The notes below the pieces were generated by a model that was not told the DNA's origin, did not search any database, and worked only from the letters and a program-made list of their open reading frames with translations. The position numbers and the translations under genes were made by a program. Below, piece after piece: positions 20,700 through 38,400 of a stretch of DNA of 64,000 bases (the stretch's first letter is position 1; every line of letters begins with the position of its first letter). The stretch is from Linanthus parryae (lineage: Eukaryota; Streptophyta; Magnoliopsida; Ericales; Polemoniaceae): NCBI GenBank assembly GCA_023055425.1, contig JALGPY010000006.1:70712127-70776126 (forward strand), given 5' to 3'.

Positions 20700-23600
20700 A
20701 TGAGTCTCCTGAGTTGGAACGTACGTGGGTTGGGGAACCCTAGTACATTCCTTTCGCTTTGCGACCTAGTAAAGTAAAAATCCCCTGACTTGGGTTTTCT
20801 CCTGGAAACCAAGTTATCAAGACAGGAGATGCATTAAAATATTGCTAGGATGGGCTACTACAACGGGTTCGCGGTTGATTCCAGATTTAGAAGCTGAGGC
20901 TTAGCTCTTTGTGGCGAGACAATATGCAAAATAATGTTTTGAACCATTCTCGTTGTTTTACTGATGCAATTGTGAAACGAGTTGACGATTTTATTAGTTG
21001 GAAACTTACTGGGTTCTATGGAAACTCGAATCGCGAGGAACTTTCTCTTTCCTGGGAATTGTTGTGCAGATTAGTCCCTCAACCAGACATGCCACGGTGC
21101 GTCATAGTTGACTTCAATGCTATCACCTCATATGCAAAAAAATGATTGAGGATTGGGGAGAAAATTTACATAGTTGGATCAGTTCAGAGAAGCTCTCAGT
21201 GATACGGGTTTGTTGGATGTAGGATTCCTAGGCAATCCATAAGAGAATGAACTGAAAGAGCAGTGGAAAACATTATGTGGATGGATGCTTTTCAGGGGGC
21301 TAGAGTCACTAATCTATGGTGGCCTAACTCTGATCATGTCCCAATATTTCTGGAATGAAACAACAAGGATCATTCTGGAGACGAAAGCGGAGATTTTAGT
21401 ATGAGAAGATGTGGGAAAGACATGATGGATTGAAAGACCTAGTTACAGATTGTTGGACAACTGGTGGAGACTCGTTAGTGGAGAAACAGTCCAGGCTAAC
21501 CCAAAGATGCTGAGCCTGGAACATAGAAAGATTAGGCCAAGTGACCAAGAGATGCAACTTAGTCAGGGATAGAGGTAGAGAACTCGATAGGTTGGCTCAA
21601 ACAGCGGAGGTCATTGCAGAAAAAAGAGCTCTTACAAGGGAGTGTAAACGAGTTACATAAGCGAGAAGATATCATGTGGAAGCAAAGATCACGAGTTGAT
21701 TGGCTCATGTATGGAAACAAGAATACTCGTTTTTTCGCTCGAAATCCACTATTCGCCGTGCCAGAAATAACTTTTAGGGAATAGAAGACGGAGAAGGCAA
21801 TTGGGTCACTGAGGAACAACAGGTCGAGTCTATTCACGAGAATTATTTCTCATATAGTTTCAGATCGACTGAACCTGACATGGAAGACATAGAGCCCATG
21901 CTAGTACCCACGATAGAGCTGATCAGTGCAGCAGATAGTGTAAAGCTCGAGGAAGAGTACACGGTAAAGGAAGTTAAAGACGCCCTTTTTCAGATGGCAC
22001 TTGATAAATCACAAGGAGATGACATTTTTAATGCAAGGTTCTATCAGAAACACTGGGAAATTGTAAGAAATGAGGTAACTTTGGCAGTCCTAGGGGTTCT
22101 CAATCACGGTGCTTATGTCAAGGAGTTTAACCATACGTTGATTTCCCTTATCCCAAAATTCAAGCAGCCACAGAAGCCGAGTTACTATCGCCCAATTAGT
22201 TTGTGCAATGTCATTTATAAGATTGTTTCCAAGGTTGTTTCAAATAACCTTAAGAGCGTTTTGCCTAATATGATATCTGAGCATCTAAGTGCTTTTGTCC
22301 CAGGACGACTGATTTCAGATAATATCCTAACGGCTTTCAAAGTTATTCACTCTCTCGAAATGAGAAAGAAGGGTAGAAAGGGTTTTTTAACCTTCAAAGT
22401 GGATATGAGCAAAGCCTATGATATAATAGAATGTAAGTTTCTCAAATAAGTCTTATTTCACATGGGCTTTGGAGTTCACTTCATAGAGATGGTGATGAAT
22501 TGTGTGTCTATAGTCTCTTATTCAGATCTCAGGAACGTAAGTCCAGTGGGCCATATTGACCCTACTTAGAAGGGGGCACAGACAGGGATGCCTCTGTCCC
22601 CGTATCTGTTCCTACTCAGTAGTGAGATGTTGTCGAGAGCTGTAACAGTTGCAGTAGATGAGGGACGGTTAGCAGGGGGACAGCCTCCCGCGGAGGACCA
22701 GTGGTCTCCCACCTATTTTTTTGCCGACGATACCTTGTTTTTTACACATACTGACACAGAGAATATCCATGTGTTACAAGATATTTTTGAAGCCTATAAA
22801 AAGCTTCAGGACAAAAAATAAACCTAGAGAAGTCGGCGATTGTTTTCTCCCCCAATGTTTTCGAGCCCATTAGAGATGGTATCCTGCAGCTTTTTGGGAT
22901 TCCTGAAGCTCCTCAGCACGATCAGTACCTTGGTCTCCCGACCACCATGGGAAAAAATTGGTCAATCACCTTCAGCAAGCTGGTTGAGAGGCTATACAAC
23001 AAATTAAAAAGGCTTGAAAGAAAGAAATTTTTCGGTAGCAGGTAAGGAGGTAATGATAAAGACTATTGCTCAAGCTCTTCTAACTTATGATATGTCATGT
23101 TTTAAACTTCCAGATGGAGTGTGCAACAAGATGGAGATGATCATTCAAAGGTTTTGGAGCAAGGAAAACAGTGATAGAGGGATATCGTGGGTTGCTTGGA
23201 ATCGCAGGCAAAGTCCGAAGGAGCATGGAGGACTGCAGTTCAAGAATCTGAGATTCTATGATCTAGCACTATTAGAAAAGCAGGGATGGAGGCTCCACCA
23301 CAAATTTAATTCACTGTATAGTCTAGTTTTAAGGGCCCAGTACTTCTCGAATACTGGGTTTTTGAATGCAACGTTGGGTTATTCTCCATCCTACTCATGG
23401 AGAGGTATTATAGCAAGGAAAAGAGTGCTAAAACATGGCCTGAGATGGAAGATCGGTAATGGAGAAAGTATAGGTTTATCTGAACCTTGGGTGCCAAACA
23501 ACCCAGCTTCTAAGCTCATCACTAGACTCCTATCTAATGATGATACTAAGGTATGTCATCTTATGCATGAAGGGGAAAATAAATGGGATGTTCAAGCCAT

Positions 23601-24457
23601 TAACTAAATATTATGGAGTGTTGACAGAGAAGCTGTGTTACGAATCAAAATGCCAGTCATTAGGGGTGTAAGGGAAACCGAATAAACCGGTCAAACTGAC
23701 CGAACCAAACCGAAATCATTGGTTTTGGACTTTTTTTTGGATGTTCAGTTTATGAATGGTTCAAGTTTTCACAAACAGGTCTAATCGGTTCGGTTTACTA
23801 TTTGTAAAATTATCACACCGCACCAAACCAAACCGCACCGATATGTCTAATGTACTTTTATTAAAATATATATTGCGTAAAGTATATTCAATAATCTAAA
23901 AACATAGAACACAAGTAGATAGATTCGAGTAAAATCATCATATTTATCTTAATCTTTTCCATTTCTCGCATGTTCCATCGTAAACGATAGTTTTGCAAGT
24001 TTTTTTTTACGTCTATTTAATCTATTTCTCTCTTAAATTTGAAATTCGTTGACAATGCAGTATTATAATATCCATTTAATAATGTTTATGCAAACCGACC
24101 GAACCGAACTGAAACAAACCGATCGGTTCGGTTCATCCTTTCAAGTGGTTTGGTTTGGTTACAAAATTATCAAACCAATGTATTCAGTTTGGTTTATGGT
24201 TTTCGCTCCAACCGCTCCAAACCGAACGGTTTACACCCCTACCAGCCATTAGAGGCAATGACAAGCTAATTTGGATGAATGAAAACACGGGCATGTACAG
24301 GGTAAGATCAGGTTATGGGGTGGCTTCGGCTATTGGGGTTGCAAGTTAACATTCATAAGGTACTTCTACAGTGGAGGAAGACATTTTCAAAGCTCTCTGG
24401 TCCATTAAAGCCCCAAAGAAGTTTAATCACTTCATTTGGAGAATCATCAACAATGAT
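20700..24457 (+). pseudogene. LINE ORF2 5' part: endonuclease, reverse transcriptase
   Basis: It starts at ATG 20700 with LSWNVRGLG, the N-terminus of the APE-type endonuclease. That domain is heavily decayed through about 21360. The RT core is well preserved: KSQGDDIF at about 22010, YRPISLCNVIYKI at about 22186, then FKVDMSKAYD, GMPLSPYLF at about 22587, and FADDTLFF (the catalytic FADD) at about 22720. The thumb and C-terminal region runs 23014-23607. After the MITE the frame continues from 24250 into the start of the zinc-finger RVT domain (KAPKKFNHFIWR) and is then cut by the solo LTR at 24458. Stops lie at 20776, 22447, 22567 and 22819, among others. The enzyme would nick target DNA and prime reverse transcription there. 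This copy is dead. Confidence 0.8.
23661..24241. mobile_element. hAT-type MITE, 581 bp, inside LINE ORF2
   Basis: The ends are TAGGGGTGTAA and TTACACCCCTA, an 11-bp perfect terminal inverted repeat. They are flanked by an 8-bp duplication CCAGTCAT (23653-23660) and CCAGCCAT (24242-24249) with one difference. An 8-bp duplication and TAGGGGTG ends fit hAT. The interior is rich in ACCGAACC/GGTTCGGTT repeats and has no transposase. Removing it restores LINE sense across the site. Confidence 0.85.
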
Positions 24458-25538
24458 TGTAACATCCCGAAAATTCCTAGGGGTTAAAGTGAAATAATAT
24501 CAAATATCAGGGTAGAGAGGTGTAATTAAAAATGTTTGATTTTCTCAGATGAGTAGACGCATGATAATGATTCTAGGATGGAGATGGGTTAATTTGCAAT
24601 ATTTCAAACCTCTAGGGGCCATTGTGTAATCTCCAAAAATTTCTATAAATATTTTAATTCTAAAATTTCCCAAAGTTTGCTTAAACAACCTTTGAACACC
24701 CCCCATTTGAATCCAAATTGCATGCACACTCTTCTTTGTTGCCACCTCACCAAGACAGGTGTCACAACTATCTCCCTTCTCTGCTGATGCTTCTACAACT
24801 ATAAAACCAACATTTTCCCTCCTTCATGACCATATTTCTCCATAGCCACCGTGCACCACCACCACCATAGAAACAACACCTCTACTACCTCACCATTTGC
24901 AGAACTGCTACTGTGGGGATCTCTCTTCCACCTACTGATTAAAATCCCTAATTCAACTGCATAGGAAAGCAAGCTAGTGATTGGGAAAGTGGGTAAGTTG
25001 TCCATGAATCCTAGTTTAAACAATGAGTATTTCATCCTTCCTTGTGTCGGATTAGAGGGACTGACTGTCTACTTCGTACTGCTGGTGATTGGGCGCACCT
25101 AGAGAGCTATGTGAGAGGCCGTAACTCGATGGGAATAGGTCTGGCCGCCGGAATTTGGGCTTGCATCTCCGGTTTCTGCAGCAGTAGCCCGATAAGCGCG
25201 ATAGAACCTTGATTTTTTCATAATTTTCAATTCGAATTGCATATATGAGATCCATAGATGGTTTAAAAGAGTCTTAGACCCTGAAAACATGCCCCGATTC
25301 GTGTTTAAATCATGCTCGATCCTTGGCTCAGTTGTTTTTCTGGCGGGGTTTTCTGCTCTGGTTAGAAGCCTATAACTCACTCGTTAGATAATGAAATGTC
25401 GAGATTCTTGGTCCTCTGAACTTACCCAACTTGATACTACAACTCACGTGTTAATTAGTTTGTGTAAATAAGCATGTAATCCATCTGAAATCTGCATCAA
25501 ACTCTATGTTAAATGACTGTCCTTGATAGTGTGTTCTT

Positions 25539-25577
25539 TGTTAGAGCAAAATTAAACTTCACGTAGATTATCTAAAT
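25539..25577 (-). repeat. Stub of the 3' LTR of the minus-strand copia
   Basis: About 39 bases match the outer end of the right LTR (TGTTAGA, then CTTCACGTAGATTATCTAAA against CTTCACGAAGATTATCTAAA). Similarity stops there, although the outer end and target duplication are intact. Confidence 0.6.
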
Positions 25578-25922
25578 TATCTGAATTCCGATAAGGGAGT
25601 ATGTAGTCTTTTGTTCTGTTCAATACCTTACTAATCGATTGAATGTTAATCGATTGAATGTTAACATTAATACATACAATGATTAACCAAATTTATACCA
25701 AATATACCAACATGTATACAATAACCGCATGTGTACATATTCTGATATACACTAGACTCATTGATTCAATGTATAAGAATCTTTGCATCCTTTATTATTT
25801 ATCTCAATATTCTTGAAATACTGAATGAGACTATAAAATGTCTCCTTTAGTAGTTGGAGTATGCTTCAGCTCACAACCTTAGGTACTAGATCTAGAAACA
25901 CCTTATCGATATAGATTTCTCG

Positions 25923-26141
25923 TCAAAAACTAAATGATACACCCAAAAGTATATATTTTTGGACACAGAAAATATGTCCCCAAGATCTTCTCTTTAGAGA
26001 CCTTATAAAGAATATCTTGGTTCGACCCAACAAGTCTATATCGTTGCTAGCCAAAGTAGTGTAATCTAAATGATGCACCAAGAAATTACTCCCACTGAAC
26101 TGTGGTATACACAAACATCTACCATAGTTACCTCGCAACAT
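25923..26141 (-). pseudogene. pol: Copia RT remnant
   Basis: The minus-strand frame contains SGSNFLVHHLDYTTLASNDIDLL, which aligns by eye with the copia RT block S-x-F-LVLYVDDILLASND. The catalytic YVDD has decayed to LDYT. It is followed by a degenerate KDLGE-like region. The rest of pol (integrase, protease, gag) cannot be read in this element. Confidence 0.6.
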
Positions 26142-26727
26142 AATGAGATAATACCTTTATGAATATTGTGACACCATATTTAGAATCAAGCTTTAAACCA
26201 TAAATGGAATTTTGTGATTGACAATACATTTACTTTGAATTACCAAAGTCAATGTTATATGATTGTAATCAACTTATCCATCTATATGTACCTCTACTCC
26301 AAGTAAGTGTACATGACATAACTACTCGCAAGAGAATGTCGTAAAACTCTATGAACTCTCTTTGCAGTCAGTGTGTAATACCCGGTTGTCATTATAGGCA
26401 TAACTGCTTAATTTTTTGTTAAGTTTAGTCAAACAGGGAGGTATTTGTAGATTCGGCAAGATATAAACTAGCTAATGTGGGGGGGGGGGGGGTTGTGGTT
26501 GGATTTATAATAAGTGCTAAAACCTAATGGGTAAAATAATAAAAGTGAATTTAATAACAATAAAATAAAGCAAAGTTTAAAACATCTCTCTCTCTCCAAC
26601 TCTCACCATCTGATGAATTTTTTTCCCTCAACACATCTAGTCTTCTTTCACCAACACATATGTTTTTTTTCATCTTCTTCTCCTCCTTCTCTACTTAACC
26701 TCTTTTTCTCTTTCCCTTTGTTTTTGT

Positions 26728-26837
<110 letters not shown>

Positions 26838-29341
26838 CTGACACACACACACACATCTTTTTTTCATTCTCTCCATCACAAAACACCCCCTTCCTCTCTT
26901 TCTCTCTCCCGTCACAACACCTCTTCCCTCTCTCTCTTGTTTTTCTCCTCCCTCACAACACACCCACACACACACCAAAACCACCCACCCTCACAAAACC
27001 TCCCTTCTCTATAAAAACCATCCTCTTCCTTTCCCCCCCCCCCTCACAAACAACAACAACAACCCCATCATCATCTCCTCTTCTTCTTTGCCTTCGGCAA
27101 TCAACAAAACCACCACCACCATCACCATCTCTCCCTCAATCTCTCACCCTCCCACTGCCAAAAGAGAGCAGCAGCAACATCACCACCATCAACACCACTA
27201 CCGACACCACCACTTCCATCATCACCACCCTCACCATCGCTAACACCACCAACGGCAGCAGTAACGCCACCACCACCATGCCACCATCTCTCTGCCCCCC
27301 CCCCTCTTTCTCCCTCTCGACCTCATCTTCCTCTGTTTCCCTCTCTCTCTCTGTTCGAATGAGACACCCACAGCAGCAACAACAACAACATCACCACCAT
27401 CCCTGTCACCTTCCTCCGACACCAACGGGACTCACCACCTCGAACTCCGGACCCCCCCCCCTCTCTCTCAATTTCGGCCTCTTTTCTCTGTCCCCAATCC
27501 TCTCTTACCATCTCTGGTCGCGAAACAAAGAAAGACCAACAACTACAGTGGCCGAAGGCCAGTGCAGAAGCAGGTCGAACACCATCGCCGACGGGAGACC
27601 CGAACCCAGTCTGGTCACCTCCAACGCCACTCCCCCGCTTCTCTTCCTACTTTCCGGCGACTTCCCCAACCTCTCTGAGGTCCGACTAACCCAGAGGAAC
27701 CCAGAACCGGCCACCAACGCCGCCGGAACGCCATAAATTCCGGCGAGGTTTCGACCCGATTTCGGCGAGTGATTTCTCCCTCATTCGGTAACGGTTTTTA
27801 GCGATTTTTGGCTTGAATCCACATGTTTCGAATTGAATTAGAGTTCTGGACAATCTAAAATTCATGGGTATCATTAAATTGAAAGATCACGATTTGATTT
27901 TGGGTGGGTTGAGAAGAAGACACTGATGTGTTCGTGGGGGGGTGATTTTGTCTTTTCAAAAACTTTAAGGGTACAAAGTGTTAAAACTGAAACTTTGGGG
28001 GGAGCCCCTTGACTTTTTCCTAAACTATATTGATTATATAACAACAATTTGTTCATATAATTATATAATGTTAGCTAATTAACTATTTTAAATAGATAAA
28101 TGAAAATAATTAGGTTTGTAATAAAAATAAAAGCTTAATTTTAATAAGTTTGAAATTAGTTGTAATTGAATACTACAATCCGTTTTTAAATAAGTCAACA
28201 AAAGATACATTTTGTATATATATATATATATAATCATATAATCAATAGAGAATAATGTTTCGTTTATTGATTAAATGTCACTTTTATTTTAACAAATAGT
28301 AAGTTTACAAATAATTAAGTGAGATTGTTAAAGTAAAATATTATTTTCTTGAAATAGAATGAATTAGTTATAATTAGAGTTATAACATTTTCTCTTAAAA
28401 ATAAGTTAACAAAAGAAGAATTGTTTTGTATATATATGAGAATATAATTAATAAAGATTATAAATGTCACCTTAATTTTTATTTAAACAAATAGAGAGTT
28501 TCAAATAACTATAATTTCTTTACCAACATGTGAACTCGCTAAAATTAAATACTGCTAGTTGAAAATTAGAGAATTTAAGAAATGATTTCATAAACTAAAA
28601 ATAGCACTTCTAAGTTGTTTTATGGATTTCAGTATTAGTACTTGTTATCAAATGGTTAAAAAATAATACCTTATCAATATTTTAAATTATTGGTTAATTA
28701 TTTAGTAATGTCATTTATTTTAAATTATAAATGATTGGAAATCCTTTATTAATAAATAAGATAAGTCAATATTTAATTAACTAAGTATGTCATCTTCAAA
28801 TGGGGATCGTGATGGTTGGATTTGACTTTTCGTCCTAGCTGAGCACTCAAATAGGATTTGTGCATTTATTCGTTTGGAATTACTGGCCTCGTGACTAGAT
28901 GATTGATAAATTGTAGGTGACGGATTTGTGGACATAGGCTTTGTTGACCATCCTACGTACTAACTGCTAAGTCAACATCAGGTGAGTTATATGCTTAGCC
29001 TAGCTAGCCTAGCTTCATTCATGTCATAGCATGATTTTATTATACGTCTCAAAATGTACTTTGTGATACACATGTTTTACTTGTTATTGGTTACGTTTCG
29101 AAATGGTTTCTTTGAAACTGTCACACGAAAATAATAACACGTTAATAACGTAAAGTGGAACCGCACGTACCGGACTCTGTTACTATTTGGGAGGTCCTTT
29201 GTTGACCATTATTATTTGGGAGGCCCTTTGTTGGCCATGGCTCTTCGCCTTGTTGGCTAGAGTCCCAGCTAGTACACACCCTTCTGGCCTTTTGCTTCTT
29301 AAGGGGGTGTTGCAACACTTAAGGTCTAGTCTGGCAGATTG

Positions 29342-29408
29342 GGAGGTCCTTTGTTGACCATTAAGGAGGTCCTTTGTTGACCATCAAGGAGGTCCTTTGT
29401 TGACCATT
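29342..29408 (+). repeat. 23-bp tandem repeat in giant LTR
   Basis: Three copies based on GGAGGTCCTTTGTTGACCAT start at 29342, 29365 and 29388. Dispersed copies lie at about 29190-29240. The same array is at 34762-34828 in the right LTR. Confidence 0.85.
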
Positions 29409-30017
29409 ACTGTTTCCGGTACTGTGCTTAATAATTGGCTCATTTGATTCTATGTTTGGAAACTGATGGTTGGATTCATATTATATTTGAAAATTGACAC
29501 TTGTGAAGGATTTAATTGGAAATGTTTGAAGATGGATATTGCCAATCGTAATTTGGCTAACACTGTTGTTTATGACGCTGCAAACTTTGATCTTGGGTTT
29601 CTTTTATTCATACTATGTTATTCCTCAATTTTTATTAAACGTGTAGCACTGTGATGATTCTCATCTTCCCGTTTACATGCTAAGGTGTACCTCACTCAGT
29701 ATTTCATGCTGATTTTCGAAAAACTGCGGTCTTTGTTTTCATTCCCCCGCAGGTGTAGGAGCTGGGAGATTGGCGTAAGGGAATCGTGGACTCACCTAGT
29801 ATTTATTAGTACTTTGATTAAGACAACTCTTAGCGTAATCGTATCCTGTTTAATAGTAGACTAATCGCGTCTGTTTAATAGTATGTTTCATGTTGAAGAC
29901 AATCATCGTTTGTAATATATTTAAGTATGGAATGTTTTGTTCACGATTCCGCCATTTCTTTATGAGTAGCACCCTCCCGGTCTCTCACGAGCCGGAAATG
30001 AGGGGGGGTGTTACAGG

Positions 30018-30029
30018 TGGTATCAGAGC
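30018..30029 (+). other. tRNA-Met primer-binding site of the gag-only element
   Basis: TGGTATCAGAGC lies two bases after the TGTTACA end of the left LTR, so first-strand synthesis could be primed normally. Confidence 0.9.
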
Positions 30030-30509
30030 AGTTCGTTCCAATAAGGGAATAAAACATATAGGGCAATTTAAAATGAATTTAGGGTAAGAAAATCTAAAAT
30101 TGGACAAGCCGATTGGGTTATGGGTAGTTTTAGACTTACTGAGTCCCACCCACCCTCGACCTTTCTTTGCTAGAAATATTTTGTGATGTGATAATATTTG
30201 CATTGCTGATTTGACTTGGGATATCTTATTAGGTATTTCCTTATTTGATCGTCCTTTGGACTAATATTGCTCCCATTACGGAAACAAGGATTTGAGAATT
30301 TGATGAATCGAGATGATTAATATTGAGTTGGATTTATGGGAATAAGTTATGTGCATTAACTGCTAATGATGTATTCTTTGATTTTATGTGTCTTATAAAT
30401 GATAATGGGGCTATATGAAAATATATGTGTACATTTCGCGATGCTAGTCGTTCTAGCTCATCACCCAGTCAATATTAAGTAATGATACAACAGACGATAG
30501 TGTAGGAAT

Positions 30510-31794
30510 ATGACTGACCAACCCCTGCGATACTACACTAGGAGGGTGCAACGAGAACAGATGGCTCAGGACAACAACAACAATAACAACAACATGGAGC
30601 AATTCTTCGCTCAAATGTCTCGATTCATGAACAACAATGTTGCCAATGAAAGGGAACCTGACTGGGCTAAGAAGATAGCTCAGCCAAAACCCGAGCAACT
30701 TCTATGGGGAGGAGGATCCAGTGTTGCTTGAGAACTGGATCAGAGACTTTGATAAGATTTTCCAGGCCATGGAATGCCCAGAAGCCCGCAAGATTAACGA
30801 GGCGGCATTCTACTTTAAGAAAAAGGCTGATAATTGGTGGACAGCTAATCAAGCGAGACTCTTGGCTCAAGAAGGCTTCAATTGGGAGGCGCTGAAGACA
30901 GCAATGAGAATTGCCTTCTATCCAGAGCATGTCAAGGAACAGAAGTACGAGGAGTTCATCGCGCTGAAACAAGGCAACGATTCGGTGACTGAGTACTACG
31001 ACAAGTTCGTAGAATTGGCCCGCTTTGCGGAGGATACAGTGCCTACTGAAGGGCGCATGGTCATACGCTTCATAGGCGGTCTCAGGCTTAGTCTTCAGAG
31101 AACTATGCTCACCAGGACCTATGCCACCCTGTCAGAGGCCTATGGCATAGCAGCAAACATCTGGAGAGTCGACCAAACACTGACCCAACAACTAAAGAAG
31201 AGGAAGGTAGAAAGCCAAGAGGATGACAACTATGGACAAGGCAGGAACAACCAAGGTGAAGATGAACGCTTCAAGTCTAGCAATGCTGGGGGGAGTCAGA
31301 ACCAACATCATATGGGGAGGCCTAACCGTCACTACTACTGTAAGAGGTGCAATGGGGACCACCCAGGAGTAACGTGTGATGGGACCAGGGTGACATGCGA
31401 CTACTGTGGAAACAAGGGCCATAGGATGTACGAATGCAACAAAAGAAGCGAAGCAGGGCGTCGCCAGAATGGGAATGGCTTCGGACAGAACAACTGGAAT
31501 GGAGGGAATCAGCATCGCAACAACAACTATGGAAACGGTGTGCCCGGGTACCAAGGAAATTATCGTGGCAATGGCAATGGCAGTGGAGGGCAAAACAGGA
31601 ACACAAATTCGAATGCTAACAACAGAACCGGCAATGATGGGAACGGAAATAGGGGAAATGCAGCTCAGGGCAACAACCAGAGGCCACCTGGTCAAATATT
31701 TGTGATGAGCGAAGAAGAAGCGCGAGCAATAAACAATAAGGACGGTAAGCGCTCAAACGCTAGTCTATATGCATCTCATATAGGAAACCCGTAA
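30510..31794 (+). pseudogene. gag: Tekay-type gag, nearly intact
   Basis: The reading begins at 30510 (MTDQPLRYY), with an Asn-rich stretch. It needs one extra base in the G-rich run near 30706-30712 to join the main frame, which runs to 31794. The capsid domain (retrotrans_gag) covers about 30735-31190, with WIRDFDKIF, KKKADNWW and FYPEHVKEQKYEEF. Two zinc knuckles follow: CKRCNGDHPGVTC (a variant C-x2-C-x3-H-x4-C) and CDYCGNKGHRMYEC (canonical, 31396-31437). The tail is Gly/Asn/Arg-rich and ends soon after VMSEEEARA, the point where related elements continue into protease. The gag protein would package RNA in cytoplasmic particles. The reading lacks only one base, so the copy or close relatives may make gag. 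Confidence 0.85.
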
Positions 31795-31838
31795 TGACTT
31801 TAGTGATTCGTTCAAGCTTCGAGGACGAAGCTTAGTCC

Positions 31839-31851
31839 AAGGGGGGGAGGA
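31839..31851 (+). other. Polypurine tract of the gag-only element
   Basis: AAGGGGGGGAGGA directly abuts the TGTAATACC start of the right LTR. Confidence 0.9.
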
Positions 31852-35443
<3,592 letters not shown>

Positions 35444-35448
35444 CAGTG

Positions 35449-38400
35449 CCTCCTTTAGATGAAAAGTAATGACAATGTATGACATTCATATCTTTCATAA
35501 TTATCAATAGCACACCTTCTTTATCGTAAATAACAATTTATTATGCTATAATGAAGATTTCAAATGTCACTAATTTTGCCAGAGATATCATCTTACCATT
35601 ACAAAATCAATTCACTTCATTTGTTTGAGTTGTGAGAAGTTGATTGAATCAACTTCCACAAACCTTATGTCAAACTCAAATACTTGAGAATAACGATGTA
35701 GCACCGAAATCATTTTTCTCATATCTTTAGTGAATTACCTTAGTGACAATTCAAATTTTGAGGTTGTTGAGTTTGCCCATTATGAGAATCGGTCTGAATT
35801 TGAGTAAGTGAGTCATATATCTTTATGATATGTATCTTTGAACGACGTGAATAACTTAATATTCAGCCTCTTATTTGGCCAAACAAATAATCTTCCTTTG
35901 GGCCGATCACTGTCCGCATAAACAAGTATGCCTTATTATTTGGCCACACAATGACCTTCATTTGGACTGATCATTGCTTGCATAAACAATAAACACGTGC
36001 ATTTCACAAACATTACAGACTTTATGTTCAAAGAAAATATTCCTCATAATCGCATCTCCCACTCAAACTCAACATCCTCAAAAGTCTCAAGAAAAAGGGC
36101 TTTATTTGAGAAGACAAATTGCGAGATTTAGAACTTCTCAATCATCAATGACATCAATAAAAGTGGCAACGAGCAAATACCAGATTCAATATATCCCGCT
36201 AGACCAATGTGGCCTCACTTTAGGTGGGATGATCCGAAATGAGAATCTCCTTATTCTAGGTATTCGCCTAGCCAATCATATATTGTACTAAATAGCCACT
36301 TAAATACATAAAGTATTTTATACGTAAGCGGCAACCTTAAACATGTATTCCCATAGCCTCATGATAAAGAAAATGACCAATCATTCTCCTTACAACATCC
36401 AGATATGTTTAATTTCACCCCCACAAACTTAATTTATGACAAGTATGTCTATAACTCCATATTGGGAAGAAATTATATGCACATCTATGGGACATAAGTT
36501 AACACCATGAATGTTGTTACCTTATACATTCACATACTTTACTTCTCAAACCAATTACAGGTGTTGATGACGTGGACAAAAGTCTTACGAACTACATACT
36601 GATTTTCACTCAAATCAACAATAAAGAGTGGTCTACCATATCAGTACATATAAGTTCTAGTGTATCCTTATTCCACACACATCAAATTTTTTATACACCC
36701 TTTACACTTTCAACACAAATTTAAAATATTTTTGAAATCAAGGAGGTTACGAATTCTATTACACATAAGCATCTTAATTCTTCCAACGAAGATATATCTT
36801 TAGCTTTTGTGCCATACCAAATATAGAATTCTCACTCTTTAATATGCATCATTGTACCTCAAACAATGACATGCATGGTCGTTCTTAATGAAGCATTACA
36901 TTTGAAATATTGCTTTTAATCGAAATGAAGCAGTTACAACTTAATTATATTTCAAAACACTGAAATTTCTTTTATTTCCGAAGGAGTAACTGAATTTATT
37001 CCATAAAGACGAAGAATCTAATTCCCATAACTGTGGTAAATATTTTTCTTAATAAACATAAAATTCAACCAAATAAGTTGAATGTCTTTATTGCTTCACC
37101 TATATATGTTGTGCCATTCCCCATACAGATGATTCTTTCAGCATTAAGTGGCTACTCGCTCAACAACCAACCATGCATAAGTATTCTTAATTGAGTAGTT
37201 GCACCAAAATCTACTCACCAAATATGATTAGGTACCACTAAATTAACTCAAAATTGATCCTTAATGAGAAGTAAAATTTTCTTATCCAACATGTGGCATT
37301 AATTTTGCATTCACGTGTCCACTTATATATGTATGTAAAGAATATCAAAATTACCGAATGATATTTTTTTTTACATATTCTGGACTGTGATTCAACTGCA
37401 ACTTACATGACTGTATCCCATTTATCTCGACTACTATCCTTAGGATAAATGCTAAACGAGTACATTTAGTTTAATCTCATACAAGTTTTTTCTCTTTTAA
37501 CACATAGTGACTGAAAAGTTCACAAGGAACTTATTTATCCATATGAGCGTCACACTCGCCGTATACTCACTTAAGTGTTTGAGAGAAAATATATATACAC
37601 CTTATGAGTATGTCCTTAGACAACTCTAACTTTGGTACTTAAGTTCTTAATTGAGATTAAAGCTTTCCGGATGCACTTCTTTACGTTCCTCTTTTAACAA
37701 AACGATGTTGACAAAAAAGTCATCTTAATGTTTTCCTTGGAAAACTTGGACACATAATCTTGAGGAACTCAATAGCATTATCATTACTTAACTTAAAAGC
37801 TTCTAGAATTAACTTTGTTTTCAAGAATTCATACATGCTATAAAGTACTAAATATGTGTCTTTGTCAGCAACAATAAATAACAAATAAGCTGACTTAAAT
37901 GGAGAACAAGTTAAAGACATGAGCACAAAATACAAATATAATGTACAAGAATGAAGTAAAATATAGCCATAAAGTATTCATGCAAGACATGAATTAACAG
38001 TATAATTAACGGGTTCCTTACGAGATACCTAGCACAACGTTGTTGTTTAGTCTTTGGACAGAAACAGCAACTTGTAAGTGGTACTCTCCACGCAGCAATC
38101 AAATATTGACAGTAAGTCCGGCCATACAATAAGTCTTCATTTGGGCAGACGTATTGTTCACATGGAATGACTTGATAACCGTCACATATTTACTACCACA
38201 AGTGTACTTATTATTTGGCCAACTAACAACCTTCCTTTGGGCCGATTAGTTAGTCACATAAATAATAAGCACACACATCTTTATATCCCAAAATAAATAA
38301 TTTTTACACAATAGAGGTCACTTTGGCGACATATTATTTCAACCGATTTACTATAGGATACAAGACCATTTTATTTTAGTGTAAAATACCAAAGTTACAC

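Noticed and set aside
27278..27736. 152-codon ORF that could be a captured host first exon
   Set aside because: It lies wholly in an LTR, is His/Gln/Pro low complexity, and the counterpart LTR breaks the frame. A chimeric gene is not supported.
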